In this document: piece after piece, positions 31,756 to 40,412 of the stretch
Numbering within the stretch: position 1 is the first letter of the stretch
Layout: every line of letters starts with the position of its first letter
NCBI RefSeq assembly: GCF_014836675.1
Contig: NZ_JACSQK010000005.1
Span: 172,392-236,391 of the forward strand
Direction of reading: 5' to 3'
Length of the DNA stretch: 64,000 nt
Source: Comamonas avium
GTDB taxonomy: Bacteria; Pseudomonadota; Gammaproteobacteria; Burkholderiales; Burkholderiaceae_C
Made by a program: the position numbers and the translations under genes
Notes under the pieces: model-generated
The model's database searches: none
Told to the model about the DNA's origin: nothing
The model's input: the letters and a program-made list of their open reading frames with translations, nothing else

Positions 31756-32691
31756 ATGAATGCGCAACCCACGCCCGCCAATCCAGACCGCATTGCACAC
31801 CGCCATATCGAGGTGTTTCGCGCCCTCATGCTCACTGGCAGCGCCACGGCTGCAGCGCAGATGCTGTTTACCTCACAGCCTACGGTCAGCCGTGAACTGG
31901 CGCGGCTGGAGCAGCTTTTGGGCTACGCGCTGTTTGAGCGCGCACAAAGCCGCTTGCGGCCCAATGCCCGTGCGCTGCGCCTGTGGGAGGAAGTGCAGCG
32001 CAGCTGGGAGGGGCTGGATCGCGTGGTGGAGCATGCGCTGGCACTGGGGCAGCCACACCAGGGGCGCATCAGCGTACTGAGCCTGCCAGCGCTCAGCCAT
32101 GCCTTGCTGCCGGGGGCGCTGGAGCGCTTGCAGCGCAGCCACGGCGCCGTGGCGGTGAGTGTGGCCACGCAAGAAGGGCCGTTGCTGCAGGAGTGGATGG
32201 CTGCGCAGCGGTTTGATCTGGGGCTGACCGAGTTGGGCGACGCCCCACCGGGCACCCGCGTGATCGCCTTGCCTGCCATGGATGAGGTGGCGGTGCTGCC
32301 CGCAGCCCATCCGCTGGCAGCCCAGCCTGTGCTGCAGGCACAAGACTTTGATGGGCAGGCATTTATCAGCCTGGCGCGTGATGACCCTTACCGTGTGCAG
32401 ATCGATGCAGTGCTGGCCAGAGCAGGCGTGCAGCGGCGCATGCTGGTGGAAACGCACAGTGCCGTGGCCGTGTGTGCCATGGTGCAGCACGGGCTGGGCG
32501 TGGCGATTGTGAATCCGCTGACTGCCCGTGCCTGCGCAGGCGCTGACCTGGTGCTCAGGCCCTTGCAGTTTTCCATACCGTTTCAGGTGCACATGCTGCT
32601 GCCCTTGCACCGGCCTGCCGTCCCCGAAGTTGATTGGCTGGTACAGGCGCTGCAAGCCGAAGCTGCAGCGGCTTGCGGCACCCCGCGCTAG
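31756..32691 (+). CDS. lysR: LysR, transcriptional activator of lysA
   Basis: 311 residues from MNAQPTPANPD. It agrees with E. coli LysR itself: RHIEVFRALMLTGSATAAAQ, TSQPTVSRELARLEQLLG, EEVQRSWEGLDRVV, the effector-domain segments PLLQEWMAAQRFDLGLTE and RMLVETHSAVAVCAMV. In E. coli LysR senses diaminopimelate and lysine and activates the divergent lysA; the arrangement here is the same. The C-terminus runs tail-to-tail into the EntS-like gene, and the coding ends overlap by 4 bp. Confidence 0.93.
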   Translation: MNAQPTPANPDRIAHRHIEVFRALMLTGSATAAAQMLFTSQPTVSRELARLEQLLGYALFERAQSRLRPNARALRLWEEVQRSWEGLDRVVEHALALGQPHQGRISVLSLPALSHALLPGALERLQRSHGAVAVSVATQEGPLLQEWMAAQRFDLGLTELGDAPPGTRVIALPAMDEVAVLPAAHPLAAQPVLQAQDFDGQAFISLARDDPYRVQIDAVLARAGVQRRMLVETHSAVAVCAMVQHGLGVAIVNPLTARACAGADLVLRPLQFSIPFQVHMLLPLHRPAVPEVDWLVQALQAEAAAACGTPR

Positions 32692-33998
32692 TTTGAAGGG
32701 GCCGTGCTGGGCAGCGTCTGTTCACACCGCCATGGGCTGTGGCGCAGGCTGCGGTTGAAGCCACCCGCCAGCAATGATGTAAATGCGCAAACCAGCCCTC
32801 CCGCCAACAAGGCCGCGCTGGCAGACCAGCGCTGCGCTGCGCCACCTAGAAACACACCGCCTGCGGCCGGGGCCAGATGCATTTCCATGAGCCACAGCGC
32901 GGACACTCGGCCCCGTAGCGCATCGGGGGTGTGCAGTTGCAAGAGCGCGCCGCGCACGATGTCTGCCACGGTGTCCGCCGCGCCTGCCAGCACCAGCAGT
33001 GCCAGCACCCAGACAGCCTGTGTGCTGGCGCCGGCGCTTGCCAATGCCAGCCCCCAGACCACGGCTGCGACGATCAGCAACGCTCCGGGCCGCTGCAAGC
33101 GCCGTGTCCAGCCAGAGGTGGCTGCCGCCACCATCGCGCCAGCGGCAGGGGCAGCATGCAGCCAGCCCACCAGCTGGGCATCACCGCCGAGCGACTCCAC
33201 CCCCAGTTGCGGCAGCAACACCCAGGGCGTGGCGGCAAGGGCCATGACCACATCCAGCAGCAGCAGCCCGCCAACGACAGGGCTGCGCCAGGCAAACAGC
33301 AAGCCTTCACGCCACGCTCGCCATGCCGGGGGCGGGCGCAGTGCTGCGGTGTGGGTGGGTGGCGGCATGGAGGGCAGACGCAATAACAGCAGTGGTGTGG
33401 CAAGGGCGCCCGCCAGTGCCAGCGTGTAGCAAGCGCTGCTGCCGCCGAAGCTGATCAGTGCAGCTGCCAGCAGAGGGCCGATCAGGCGCCCCAGCTGCTC
33501 AGCCAGTGCGCCCAAGGCCCCGGCAGCGGCCAGCTGCTGGGGCGGCAGCAGCGCAGGCACGGATGCCATCAGGGCAGGGGCGCTGATGCCGCCGGTCAAG
33601 CCGCTGAGCACGGTGGCCAGATAAATCCACTCCACCTGAGGCGATGTCTGCAGGCTGTTGATCAGCAGCAGCACGACGACGGGTATATAGGCGGCTCTGC
33701 CCGCCACCATGGTGGTGCGGCGGTTGACGCGGTCGGCCAAGAACCCGCCCACCATCAGGCCCAGCATGGTGCCAAGGGCCAGACCTACGCCGACACCCGC
33801 AACCTTCAGGGAAGATTGCGTGAGGCTCCACACTTGCCATGCCACGGTAATACCGAGAACGCCATACACCACGACGGCAATCACTCGCACCGTATAGAGC
33901 CAGCTAAAGCTGGTGTTGCGCAGTGGTGCCAGATCCAGTGCATGCCGCAGCACCTGGGAGCGCCAGGCCGCTGCAGGCTTACTTGCTGGAGGGCTCAC
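32688..33998 (-). CDS. MFS exporter, EntS-like
   Basis: 436 residues with twelve predicted helices. MVGGFLADRVNRRTTMV after helix 2, GRLIGPLLAAALI, LRLPSMPPPTHT and TPDALRGRVSALW match EntS, the enterobactin exporter family, in order. Its start overlaps the siderophore-interacting protein gene by 20 bp, so it is the last gene of the siderophore uptake operon. No siderophore biosynthesis genes are nearby; it could export a siderophore made elsewhere or the iron-free ligand after intracellular release. Export of other small molecules is also possible. Confidence 0.82.
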   Translation of the reverse strand: MSPPASKPAAAWRSQVLRHALDLAPLRNTSFSWLYTVRVIAVVVYGVLGITVAWQVWSLTQSSLKVAGVGVGLALGTMLGLMVGGFLADRVNRRTTMVAGRAAYIPVVVLLLINSLQTSPQVEWIYLATVLSGLTGGISAPALMASVPALLPPQQLAAAGALGALAEQLGRLIGPLLAAALISFGGSSACYTLALAGALATPLLLLRLPSMPPPTHTAALRPPPAWRAWREGLLFAWRSPVVGGLLLLDVVMALAATPWVLLPQLGVESLGGDAQLVGWLHAAPAAGAMVAAATSGWTRRLQRPGALLIVAAVVWGLALASAGASTQAVWVLALLVLAGAADTVADIVRGALLQLHTPDALRGRVSALWLMEMHLAPAAGGVFLGGAAQRWSASAALLAGGLVCAFTSLLAGGFNRSLRHSPWRCEQTLPSTAPSN

Positions 33999-35088
33999 TT
34001 TTTGCCTTGGACTTGAATTGCGACTCGCTCATGCCATGGCGCCAATAGGCAACGATCAGTTGTTCGTGTTTTTCTAGGCCCTTTTCTTCCTTGGCCCATT
34101 GTCGGATGGCCTGTGCGGTTTGAAATTCGGCACCGACCCAGAGGAATTTGCTTGCTGACGGCTCTGGCCAAGTGACCGATCGCAGCGCTGCCTGCAGCAA
34201 GCTGCTGCGACCAGCTTCGGTGTCAGCGCGGTGCAGCCAGTGCCACTGCAGCCCTGGCGGCGTCTGCACGGCTTGTTCATCTTCTGGGCCCTGAACTTCA
34301 GCAAACACATGGCCGCGTGTGTGCTGGGGCAGGCTTGCGGCAATGCGCAGCATGGCGGGAAGGGCGGTGTCGTCGCCAGCCAGCAGCATCCAGTCTGCGG
34401 GTGTGGCTGTGCGGCCACCCGGGCCACTCATGCCAATGGTCTGGCCGGCAGTTGCCTGGCTGGCCCAGGCTGAACCGGGGCCAGCATCGGCATGCACTAC
34501 AAAATCGACATCCATCCAGCCTGCTTTTTCGTCGATCGCCTGAATGGTGTAGGTGCGGACATCCAAGCGTTGATCACCTTCGGGAAATCGCGGCATGCCG
34601 CTGCTGGTCAGCGTCGGCCATTGCGGCTCGCTGATGCCGGGCTGGGGAAAGATAAGCTTGCAGTGGATGTTGTCAGGCTGGTCGTAGCGTGCCAGATCAT
34701 GGCAAGCAAAGCGCACGCGGCGCATATGGGGTGTCAGGTCGCGGATGGAAAGCACACGCAACAGGCGAAAGGCGGGCGGGCGCTGCAAGGCGTTGCCGTC
34801 TCCTTGCCACGACAGGGCGTCATCGTCACTGCCCGTAACGTCAAGCACCACGTGCGCCATGATGAGTTTCAGGTCGTGCAGGGCATCCAGTGTGGGGGCA
34901 GTAATGTCCAGGTGTATATGCCCTGCCTCTTGCCACAGGCTGCCCAGACCGCCGGCGTAAGAAAGTACCCAGCGTTCTCCTTGCTGGCGTGGTTCCAGTT
35001 CGTGTTCTTGCATGTGCTCCACGATGGTGTGAACCAGAACGTGGGCTTGGTCGGAGCGCACGCAACTGTGCGCTTGCAGCGATGTCAT
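33979..35088 (-). CDS. Siderophore-interacting protein with N-terminal DUF2218 domain
   Basis: 369 residues. Residues 1-100 are a DUF2218 domain (HTIVEHMQEHELEP, GSLWQEAGHIHLDI), and residues 105-360 form the ViuB-type FAD/NAD(P)H ferric-siderophore reductase: RDLTPHMRRVRF, RTYTIQAID, FVVHADAGPGSAWA, ADWMLLAGDDTALPAM and the C-terminal YWRHGMSE. It would reduce Fe(III) in imported ferric siderophores to release iron in the cytoplasm. Its stop and start overlap its neighbours, so translation is coupled within the operon. The two domains are usually separate proteins or fused in this order; fusion suggests they act together. Confidence 0.88.
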   Translation of the reverse strand: MTSLQAHSCVRSDQAHVLVHTIVEHMQEHELEPRQQGERWVLSYAGGLGSLWQEAGHIHLDITAPTLDALHDLKLIMAHVVLDVTGSDDDALSWQGDGNALQRPPAFRLLRVLSIRDLTPHMRRVRFACHDLARYDQPDNIHCKLIFPQPGISEPQWPTLTSSGMPRFPEGDQRLDVRTYTIQAIDEKAGWMDVDFVVHADAGPGSAWASQATAGQTIGMSGPGGRTATPADWMLLAGDDTALPAMLRIAASLPQHTRGHVFAEVQGPEDEQAVQTPPGLQWHWLHRADTEAGRSSLLQAALRSVTWPEPSASKFLWVGAEFQTAQAIRQWAKEEKGLEKHEQLIVAYWRHGMSESQFKSKAKSEPSSK

Positions 35089-35921
35089 CGCAACTCCTGT
35101 TGTGCCAATGGCGTAGGGGAAAGGGAAGAAGGGGGCGTAGCCAGACCATCCACCATCACATACATACGGCCTTGCTCGCAGTGGCGGACTCGGCTGTGCA
35201 CGCCATAAGCAGTGCGCAGCAGCTCAGGGGTGATGGCCAACTGCGGTGGGCCGAAGGCAAGCAATTGGCCGCCTTGCAGCAGTGCAATGTCGTCGGCCCA
35301 CTGCGCTGCCAAAGTTAAGTCATGCAAAACCATGCAGACAATGCGCCCTGCACGGGCCAGGGATTGCACGCTGTGCAAGACCTGCCACTGGTGGGCCAGA
35401 TCCAGCGCACTGACAGGTTCATCGAGCAGCAATACCGGGCAATTGCGAACCACTGCCTGGGCCAGTGCTGCCATTTGGCGCTGTCCACCAGAAAGGCTGC
35501 TGAGTGCCTGCATCGCCAGATGGGCAATGCCCAGCTGCTGCAGCACCTGCAGCGACTGCTCCAGTGGCTGGTGCATGTGCAGCCCATGCGTGGCGACCAG
35601 TGTGGCTTCCAGCACGGTCATGGTGGTGCCTGGTGGAACGTGCTGCGGCATGAAACTGACCATTTCCGCCCGTGTAGACGGCAAAAGTGTGAGCAGCTCA
35701 TGCTTGCCGAGCGCTGCGAGACCAGTGGCGGGTATCAATCCCGCCAGCGCACGCAATAAGGTCGATTTGCCTGCCCCATTCGGTCCGACCAAGGCCAGCA
35801 CGCGACCCGGCTGCAGTGCTGGCAGGGTCAGTCCATGCAGTACAGCGCGCTGGCGGTAGCGAACCGTCAGGTCACGTATTTCCAGGGCTGCGCAAGCGTG
35901 TGAAGATGTTGCTTGGCTCAT
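35085..35921 (-). CDS. Ferric-siderophore ABC transporter ATPase (FecE/FhuC type)
   Basis: 278 residues. Walker A is GPNGAGKST, the Q-loop follows in MPQHV, the signature is SLSGGQRQM, Walker B is VLLLDEPVSALD and the switch His is in MVLHDLTLA. The family (HemV/FhuC/FecE) powers uptake of iron chelates and B12. Start and stop overlap the permease and reductase genes by 4 bp each (ATGA), a tightly coupled operon. Confidence 0.92.
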   Translation of the reverse strand: MSQATSSHACAALEIRDLTVRYRQRAVLHGLTLPALQPGRVLALVGPNGAGKSTLLRALAGLIPATGLAALGKHELLTLLPSTRAEMVSFMPQHVPPGTTMTVLEATLVATHGLHMHQPLEQSLQVLQQLGIAHLAMQALSSLSGGQRQMAALAQAVVRNCPVLLLDEPVSALDLAHQWQVLHSVQSLARAGRIVCMVLHDLTLAAQWADDIALLQGGQLLAFGPPQLAITPELLRTAYGVHSRVRHCEQGRMYVMVDGLATPPSSLSPTPLAQQELR

Positions 35922-36988
35922 GGCGCATTCCGGGTGCGGTTGAGCACCAGCATCATGAAAACCGGCAATCCCACCAAGGCAGTGATGATGCCAACCGGCA
36001 GCAAAACACCGGGTACCGCTGATTTACTGATGACAGACGCCAGGGCCATCAACAAGGCCCCTACCAAGGCACTGGCTGGCAGCAGATGGCGGTGTCCGTC
36101 ACCAACGAGCATGCGGGCCACATGCGGGCCCACCAAGCCTACAAAACCAATGGTGCCTGCCATGGCCACTGCCACGGCAGCCAGCAAACTGATGCGCAGC
36201 AGCGCCCAGCGGCGCAGCTTGGCCACATCGATGCCAAAACTCTGGGCACGTTCTTCGCCCAAGCTCAGGGCCGTCATAGCGCTGGCGGCACGCCAGGTAA
36301 ACGGTGTGACGACTGCAACAACGCATGCCAGCATGGTGACGCTGGGCCAGTCAGCACGGGCAAGGCTGCCCATGCTCCAAAAAATGAGTTGCTGCAGAGC
36401 ATCTTCACTGGCCACGAATTGCACCAGTGACAGCAGTGCTGCTGCCGCAAAGCCAATCGCAATACCAAAGAGCACCAGAATCTGGGTATTGGTGCCGGGT
36501 CGGTTGGCCATCATCTGCAGCAGCGCCAGTGCAATCAACGCAAAGACAAAGGCGTTGCCAGAAACGACCCAGGCCGCAGGCAAGCCCGGGATGCCCCAGT
36601 CAAGCACGATGGCCAGTGAAGCGCCCAGTGCAGCTGCTGAAGACACACCCAGCGTAAAGGGTTCAGCCAGTGGATTGCTCAGTATGGTTTGCATCTCTGC
36701 ACCAGACAGCGAGAGCGCCATGCCGACAAGAACGGCCAGCACCACGACCGGCAAGTGCACTTCCCAAAGAACCACCTGCAGGCTGCGAGGCAGCGTTTCG
36801 GGTTGCCACAGGCCATGCACGGCTTGCATAAAACCCAGCGATGAAGGCCCTGTGGTGATATCCAGCAGGATGGCCAGCAGGGTCAAGAGGGCCAGCACAG
36901 CGATCAGGCTTCGGCGCCTCCATTGGCTGGCGCGGTAAGCGTGCAGGACGTGGCTGTTGGAATGGGGGGCACAGTTCGGGGTGTTCAC
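35918..36988 (-). CDS. Ferric-siderophore ABC transporter permease (FecCD family)
   Basis: 356 residues from a GTG at 36988 (MNTPNCAPHSNSHVL). The reading frame stays open for another 159 codons upstream, but that part is antisense to the binding-protein gene and I reject it. The GTG overlaps the stop of the binding-protein gene by 4 bp. About ten membrane helices and the motifs LSLSGAEMQTILSNPLAEPF, GWGIPGLP-like DWGIPGLPAAWV and GFVGLVGPHVARMLVGDGHR are typical of FecCD/BtuC permeases. Only one permease gene is present, so a homodimer is likely. Confidence 0.9.
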   Translation of the reverse strand: MNTPNCAPHSNSHVLHAYRASQWRRRSLIAVLALLTLLAILLDITTGPSSLGFMQAVHGLWQPETLPRSLQVVLWEVHLPVVVLAVLVGMALSLSGAEMQTILSNPLAEPFTLGVSSAAALGASLAIVLDWGIPGLPAAWVVSGNAFVFALIALALLQMMANRPGTNTQILVLFGIAIGFAAAALLSLVQFVASEDALQQLIFWSMGSLARADWPSVTMLACVVAVVTPFTWRAASAMTALSLGEERAQSFGIDVAKLRRWALLRISLLAAVAVAMAGTIGFVGLVGPHVARMLVGDGHRHLLPASALVGALLMALASVISKSAVPGVLLPVGIITALVGLPVFMMLVLNRTRNAP

Positions 36989-38139
36989 GGTAGCGGGGCT
37001 GCGGTTGCTTGCAGGCTGGTCCAGAAAGTTCCTTGCCAGGGAAACGCCAGAAAGCGCTGATTTAAAGCATCCAATGTCGCTTGGGGTCGGACGTCGGCAA
37101 ATTCTTCGGGATGGAGCCAGCTGGCAATACATTCCAAATTGACAATCCCCAGACCTCCGTGCCAGATGCCGTGCACGCGGCGATTGCGAATGGCGCGTGT
37201 GTGCGAGAGTCCTGTGCGTTGAATGACATGCTGCAGACTGGAGTGAGCCTGTGACGTGCTCACACCAGGTCCGAGCAGCAGACCATTGCGTGCCTTTAAA
37301 TGACCGCCCCCTGTGCCAATATAAATTTCGGGGTCCTGGTCGATGACGTATTCGGTGCTCAGTGTGCCGGCCATGCCTGCAATCAGCTCCCCGCCCATCA
37401 GACGGCCCCCCGCCATGCGAACCATATCGCCCAGATTTTTGCCATTTCCCATGGACAGACAGCAAGGTGCCGAGCCTGCATGGGGCTCCATCAGCACCAA
37501 GGGCTCAGGTGCTCCGCGGGATTTCAGGCGTTGCACGCCTTCGCGAATACGGTGGACACGTTGCTCTATAAAACTGGCAACTTCTCTGGCGCGTGCCTCA
37601 TGGCCCGTCAAGATGCCAAACTGAATCAAGCCCTGTGTGGGTTGGGGCTGGCGCAGATCGGGGTTGATTTCAAGCACAGCCACAGGAATGCCTGCTTTTT
37701 CCAGGCGTGCCACAGTTTGGGTCGCTTTGGCATAGAAGGCATCCAGCACAATCAGATCAGGCTCCAGGGCGATCAATGACTCGGCATGCAGGCTCTGCGG
37801 CCCGTCAATCGCAAGCTGTGCCATATGGTCAAACGCCTTGGTATCAGGCCCGCGTAGCATCAGCAGGCTTTGCGCATCAAGCCGCCATTTGTTCCAGGCA
37901 ACGACATTGCGCGCAGGCTGCTTATCCAGCATGGACAGCAAAACAAAGTCATCGGTAGCGCCCAGTACCATGCGTTGAGCCGGTTTGGGCAGTCGTACCG
38001 TGCGGCCACGTAGATCGGTAATCTGCAGAGGCTGGCTGCTGGCAGGCGCAACCCCGCTCAGCATCAGCCCTGCCAGGGCTGCTGTGCTTTGCAGCCACTG
38101 GCGCCGCGTGCTGCCGTAGCTGGTGTTAGAACTCGGCAT
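36985..38139 (-). CDS. Periplasmic ferric-siderophore binding protein
   Basis: 384 residues from MPSSNTSYGSTRRQWLQ. The N-terminus is a Tat-like signal (TRRQWLQSTAALAGLML, then ASS). The class III binding protein fold (FepB/BtuF, PF01497) is indicated by ITDLRGRTVRLPKPAQRMV, ESLIALEPDLIVLDAF and the long linker helix, then GGELIAGMAGTLSTEYVIDQDPEIYI-type segments around residue 275. Export by Tat is less usual for this family but known. It precedes the permease gene and overlaps the end of the receptor gene by 14 bp. Confidence 0.88.
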   Translation of the reverse strand: MPSSNTSYGSTRRQWLQSTAALAGLMLSGVAPASSQPLQITDLRGRTVRLPKPAQRMVLGATDDFVLLSMLDKQPARNVVAWNKWRLDAQSLLMLRGPDTKAFDHMAQLAIDGPQSLHAESLIALEPDLIVLDAFYAKATQTVARLEKAGIPVAVLEINPDLRQPQPTQGLIQFGILTGHEARAREVASFIEQRVHRIREGVQRLKSRGAPEPLVLMEPHAGSAPCCLSMGNGKNLGDMVRMAGGRLMGGELIAGMAGTLSTEYVIDQDPEIYIGTGGGHLKARNGLLLGPGVSTSQAHSSLQHVIQRTGLSHTRAIRNRRVHGIWHGGLGIVNLECIASWLHPEEFADVRPQATLDALNQRFLAFPWQGTFWTSLQATAAPLP

Positions 38140-40204
38140 TGACACCCAGCCACAGGCGACGGCCTTCATCTGCCATCCAGTTGCCGTCCAACCCTGTCGT
38201 GCGTGTACGAACGTCGACTGGCACTTTGCGGTCAGTGACGTTCAACACGGAAAAGCGCAATGTGGTCGTCTTGTTCAGGCTGTAGTTCCCGCCCAGGTCC
38301 AAGGTTGCCGAGCCTTCGCGCTCACGCGTGACACTGGCGCCATTGCGAAAGCCCGCATACATGGCTTTGCCGGAATAGTTCAAGCGTGCAAATGTATTGA
38401 GTGTGCTGCTGGTTTGCCAATCAAGCTGCGCGTGCAGCATGTGCTTGGGCGTCTTCTCCAGCGGCAATCCATCCAAAGAGGTGCCGTCAAATGCGGTCTC
38501 GGTTCCGCCTTGGCGGCGCGACTGGGTGTAGGTATAGCTGGCGTCCAGACGCAGATTGCGTGCCAGCGGCATCTTCACCCCCATTTCCAGCCCTCGAATC
38601 TTGACTTCATCGACGTTGTCGTAGACGAACAGATGGTTGGCCAGCGGTGGGACAGGCGATGGCAGACCGGAGTCGAAGCTGACCACCTTGTTCTTGAACT
38701 TGGTGTTGAACACGGTTGCCGTCAAAGTGCTGGCCGGTGCCCACTCATAACTAAGGCCAAATTCTTGGGTCAGGCTGGTTTCAGGCTTGAGGTCAGGGTT
38801 GCCGCACAACGGGCCACGTATGCCAGAGTTGCCGCCTGTGCTCATGCAGTAACCTGCAGTGCTTTGGCGAATGGTGGGCGCTTTAAAGCCTGATGTGATG
38901 CCGCCGCGAAAAGTGAGCGCATCGGAGGCGTGGTACACCCCGTACAGACGCGGAGACCAGTGGGTGCCGTGGCGCTCATCATGGTCCATGCGCACGCCGC
39001 CGGTTAGCGTGAACTGTTCGGTAATCAGCCAGTCATCTTCTGCAAACAGCGCGTAGTTGGTCAGCGAAACCTTGTCAGTGTTCGTGGGAAACCCTGCTAC
39101 CGAGGCCTCATTGCTGATGCCTTTGAGGGAGGTGCGCAAAACCTGCCCCCCCACACGCAGTACGTGCTTTTCAAACGGCAGGCTCACATTGCCATCCAGC
39201 GTAGTGTTGTTTACTTTGCGGTTGCTGTAGAGCGCAGCTTTGGGCCAGTCTTCCAGTTCGCCCTCTTCGGTGTACAGGGCCAATTTGCTTTGACCAAAAT
39301 CCCATCGTCCGGTGTGGCTGATGCCGTAGTGGTTGCGCGTGTGGCGAACCTTTTTCCAAGCGATCGTGGGGAGTGTGGAGCGTCCAGGTGTTGTTTCTGT
39401 CGTAGTGCGCTCAGTGCCCATGTCCAGCACGATTTCTTGGCGGCTGTCGGGGCGTGCTGTCAGCTTGACGCCCAAGTTCTGGTTTTTGCGTCCATAGGCC
39501 GTGTCCGCAGAAGGATAGAAGTTGCCCGCTTCGCTGCGGTTTTCGCTCTTGCCCCAGATCTGCAGGCCCAGCACATCACTCTGGATAGGGCCTCCCAGCC
39601 AGAACTCGCCGTTGCGGGAATTGCCATAGTCATCGTCGCTTTGCAGTGTCATGGCGCCAGCCACGCTGCCACCCCAGCGGCTGGGCACTTTCTTGGTAAT
39701 GATGTTGATGACACCACCCATGGCTTCAGAGCCATACAGCGAAGACATGGGGCCGCGAATGACCTCAATGCGCTCAATAGCAGACAACGGAGGGAGCAGA
39801 TTGGATTGAATACCGCTGGTGCCGCGGTTCATGGTCTCGCGGGTGTTTTGGCGCTGACCATCAATCAAGATCAGGGTGTACTCTCCCGGCAGACCGCGGA
39901 TCACGATGTCCGAAGTGTTGGGGTTGTCGCCCACCAAAGAAACCCCTTGTACGGAGCGCACGGCATCGGCAACAGATTCGTAGTTGCCTTTCTTGATGTC
40001 TTCCTGTGTCAGCACGCTGATGGACGCCGGCGCGTCCTTGATGTGCTGCTGCACACCACTGGCGGTGACAACAATCGTGTCCATTTGCGTGGTTTGTTCC
40101 TGCTGTGACCACGCAGATGTGGCGCAGGCGACGAGAAGAGCCGTCGTGGCCCAGCGAAAAGGAGCAGCAGAAACTGCATGCTGAAAATTAGTTGTCATGA
40201 CCAT
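38126..40204 (-). CDS. TonB-dependent siderophore receptor (FepA/CirA-like)
   Basis: 692 residues from an ATG at 40204 with AAGG five bases before it; ATG 40198 is an alternative. A signal peptide (FRWATTALLVACATSAWS) is followed by the TonB box MDTIVVTAS, the plug domain (DAPASISVLTQEDIKKG, RIEVIRGPMSSLYGSEAMGG split here across residues 130-160) and a 22-strand barrel ending with the outer-membrane C-terminal Phe (LGVNAEF). The plug resembles the catecholate receptors FepA, CirA and PfeA. It is the first gene of the uptake operon. An upstream AT-rich inverted repeat and a 10-bp-period direct repeat are candidate control sites. Confidence 0.9.
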   Translation of the reverse strand: MVMTTNFQHAVSAAPFRWATTALLVACATSAWSQQEQTTQMDTIVVTASGVQQHIKDAPASISVLTQEDIKKGNYESVADAVRSVQGVSLVGDNPNTSDIVIRGLPGEYTLILIDGQRQNTRETMNRGTSGIQSNLLPPLSAIERIEVIRGPMSSLYGSEAMGGVINIITKKVPSRWGGSVAGAMTLQSDDDYGNSRNGEFWLGGPIQSDVLGLQIWGKSENRSEAGNFYPSADTAYGRKNQNLGVKLTARPDSRQEIVLDMGTERTTTETTPGRSTLPTIAWKKVRHTRNHYGISHTGRWDFGQSKLALYTEEGELEDWPKAALYSNRKVNNTTLDGNVSLPFEKHVLRVGGQVLRTSLKGISNEASVAGFPTNTDKVSLTNYALFAEDDWLITEQFTLTGGVRMDHDERHGTHWSPRLYGVYHASDALTFRGGITSGFKAPTIRQSTAGYCMSTGGNSGIRGPLCGNPDLKPETSLTQEFGLSYEWAPASTLTATVFNTKFKNKVVSFDSGLPSPVPPLANHLFVYDNVDEVKIRGLEMGVKMPLARNLRLDASYTYTQSRRQGGTETAFDGTSLDGLPLEKTPKHMLHAQLDWQTSSTLNTFARLNYSGKAMYAGFRNGASVTREREGSATLDLGGNYSLNKTTTLRFSVLNVTDRKVPVDVRTRTTGLDGNWMADEGRRLWLGVNAEF

Positions 40205-40336
40205 TTGAACCTTGTTACGCGGACGCAAGGGAGGTTTTTCTGGCTGACGCACGCGCGGCGAACCGGGTTTTGCACCTCCGATGTAGCAAGGCGTCATTGC
40301 AGCACTGGCCGTGCATCAGGTGTTTTGCGCAAGCGG

Positions 40337-40374
40337 TGCAAATGTTTGCAATTCAATCGAAATAATTCTTATTT
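40337..40374. promoter_or_regulatory. Candidate control sites upstream of the TonB receptor gene
   Basis: TGCAAAT (40337-40343) and TGCAATT (40347-40353) are direct repeats exactly one helical turn apart, the geometry preferred by AraC-type activators. AAATAA (40360-40365) and TTATTT (40369-40374) form an inverted repeat with a TTC centre that may be a weak Fur-like or -10 region. Confidence 0.4.
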
Positions 40375-40412
40375 ATAAACTTTTGCCTGGCGCTGGCGGC
40401 CTGGCATGCGAG

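Noticed and set aside
36989-37465. N-terminal extension of the FecCD permease frame
   Set aside because: The added 159 codons are antisense-frame sequence within the binding-protein gene. The GTG at 36988 overlapping the upstream stop gives a normal permease.
40360-40374. AAATAA-TTC-TTATTT upstream of the TonB receptor as a Fur box
   Set aside because: The arms are 3 bp apart rather than 1 and match the Fur consensus poorly, unlike the site at 41473-41487. It is kept only as a weak candidate.
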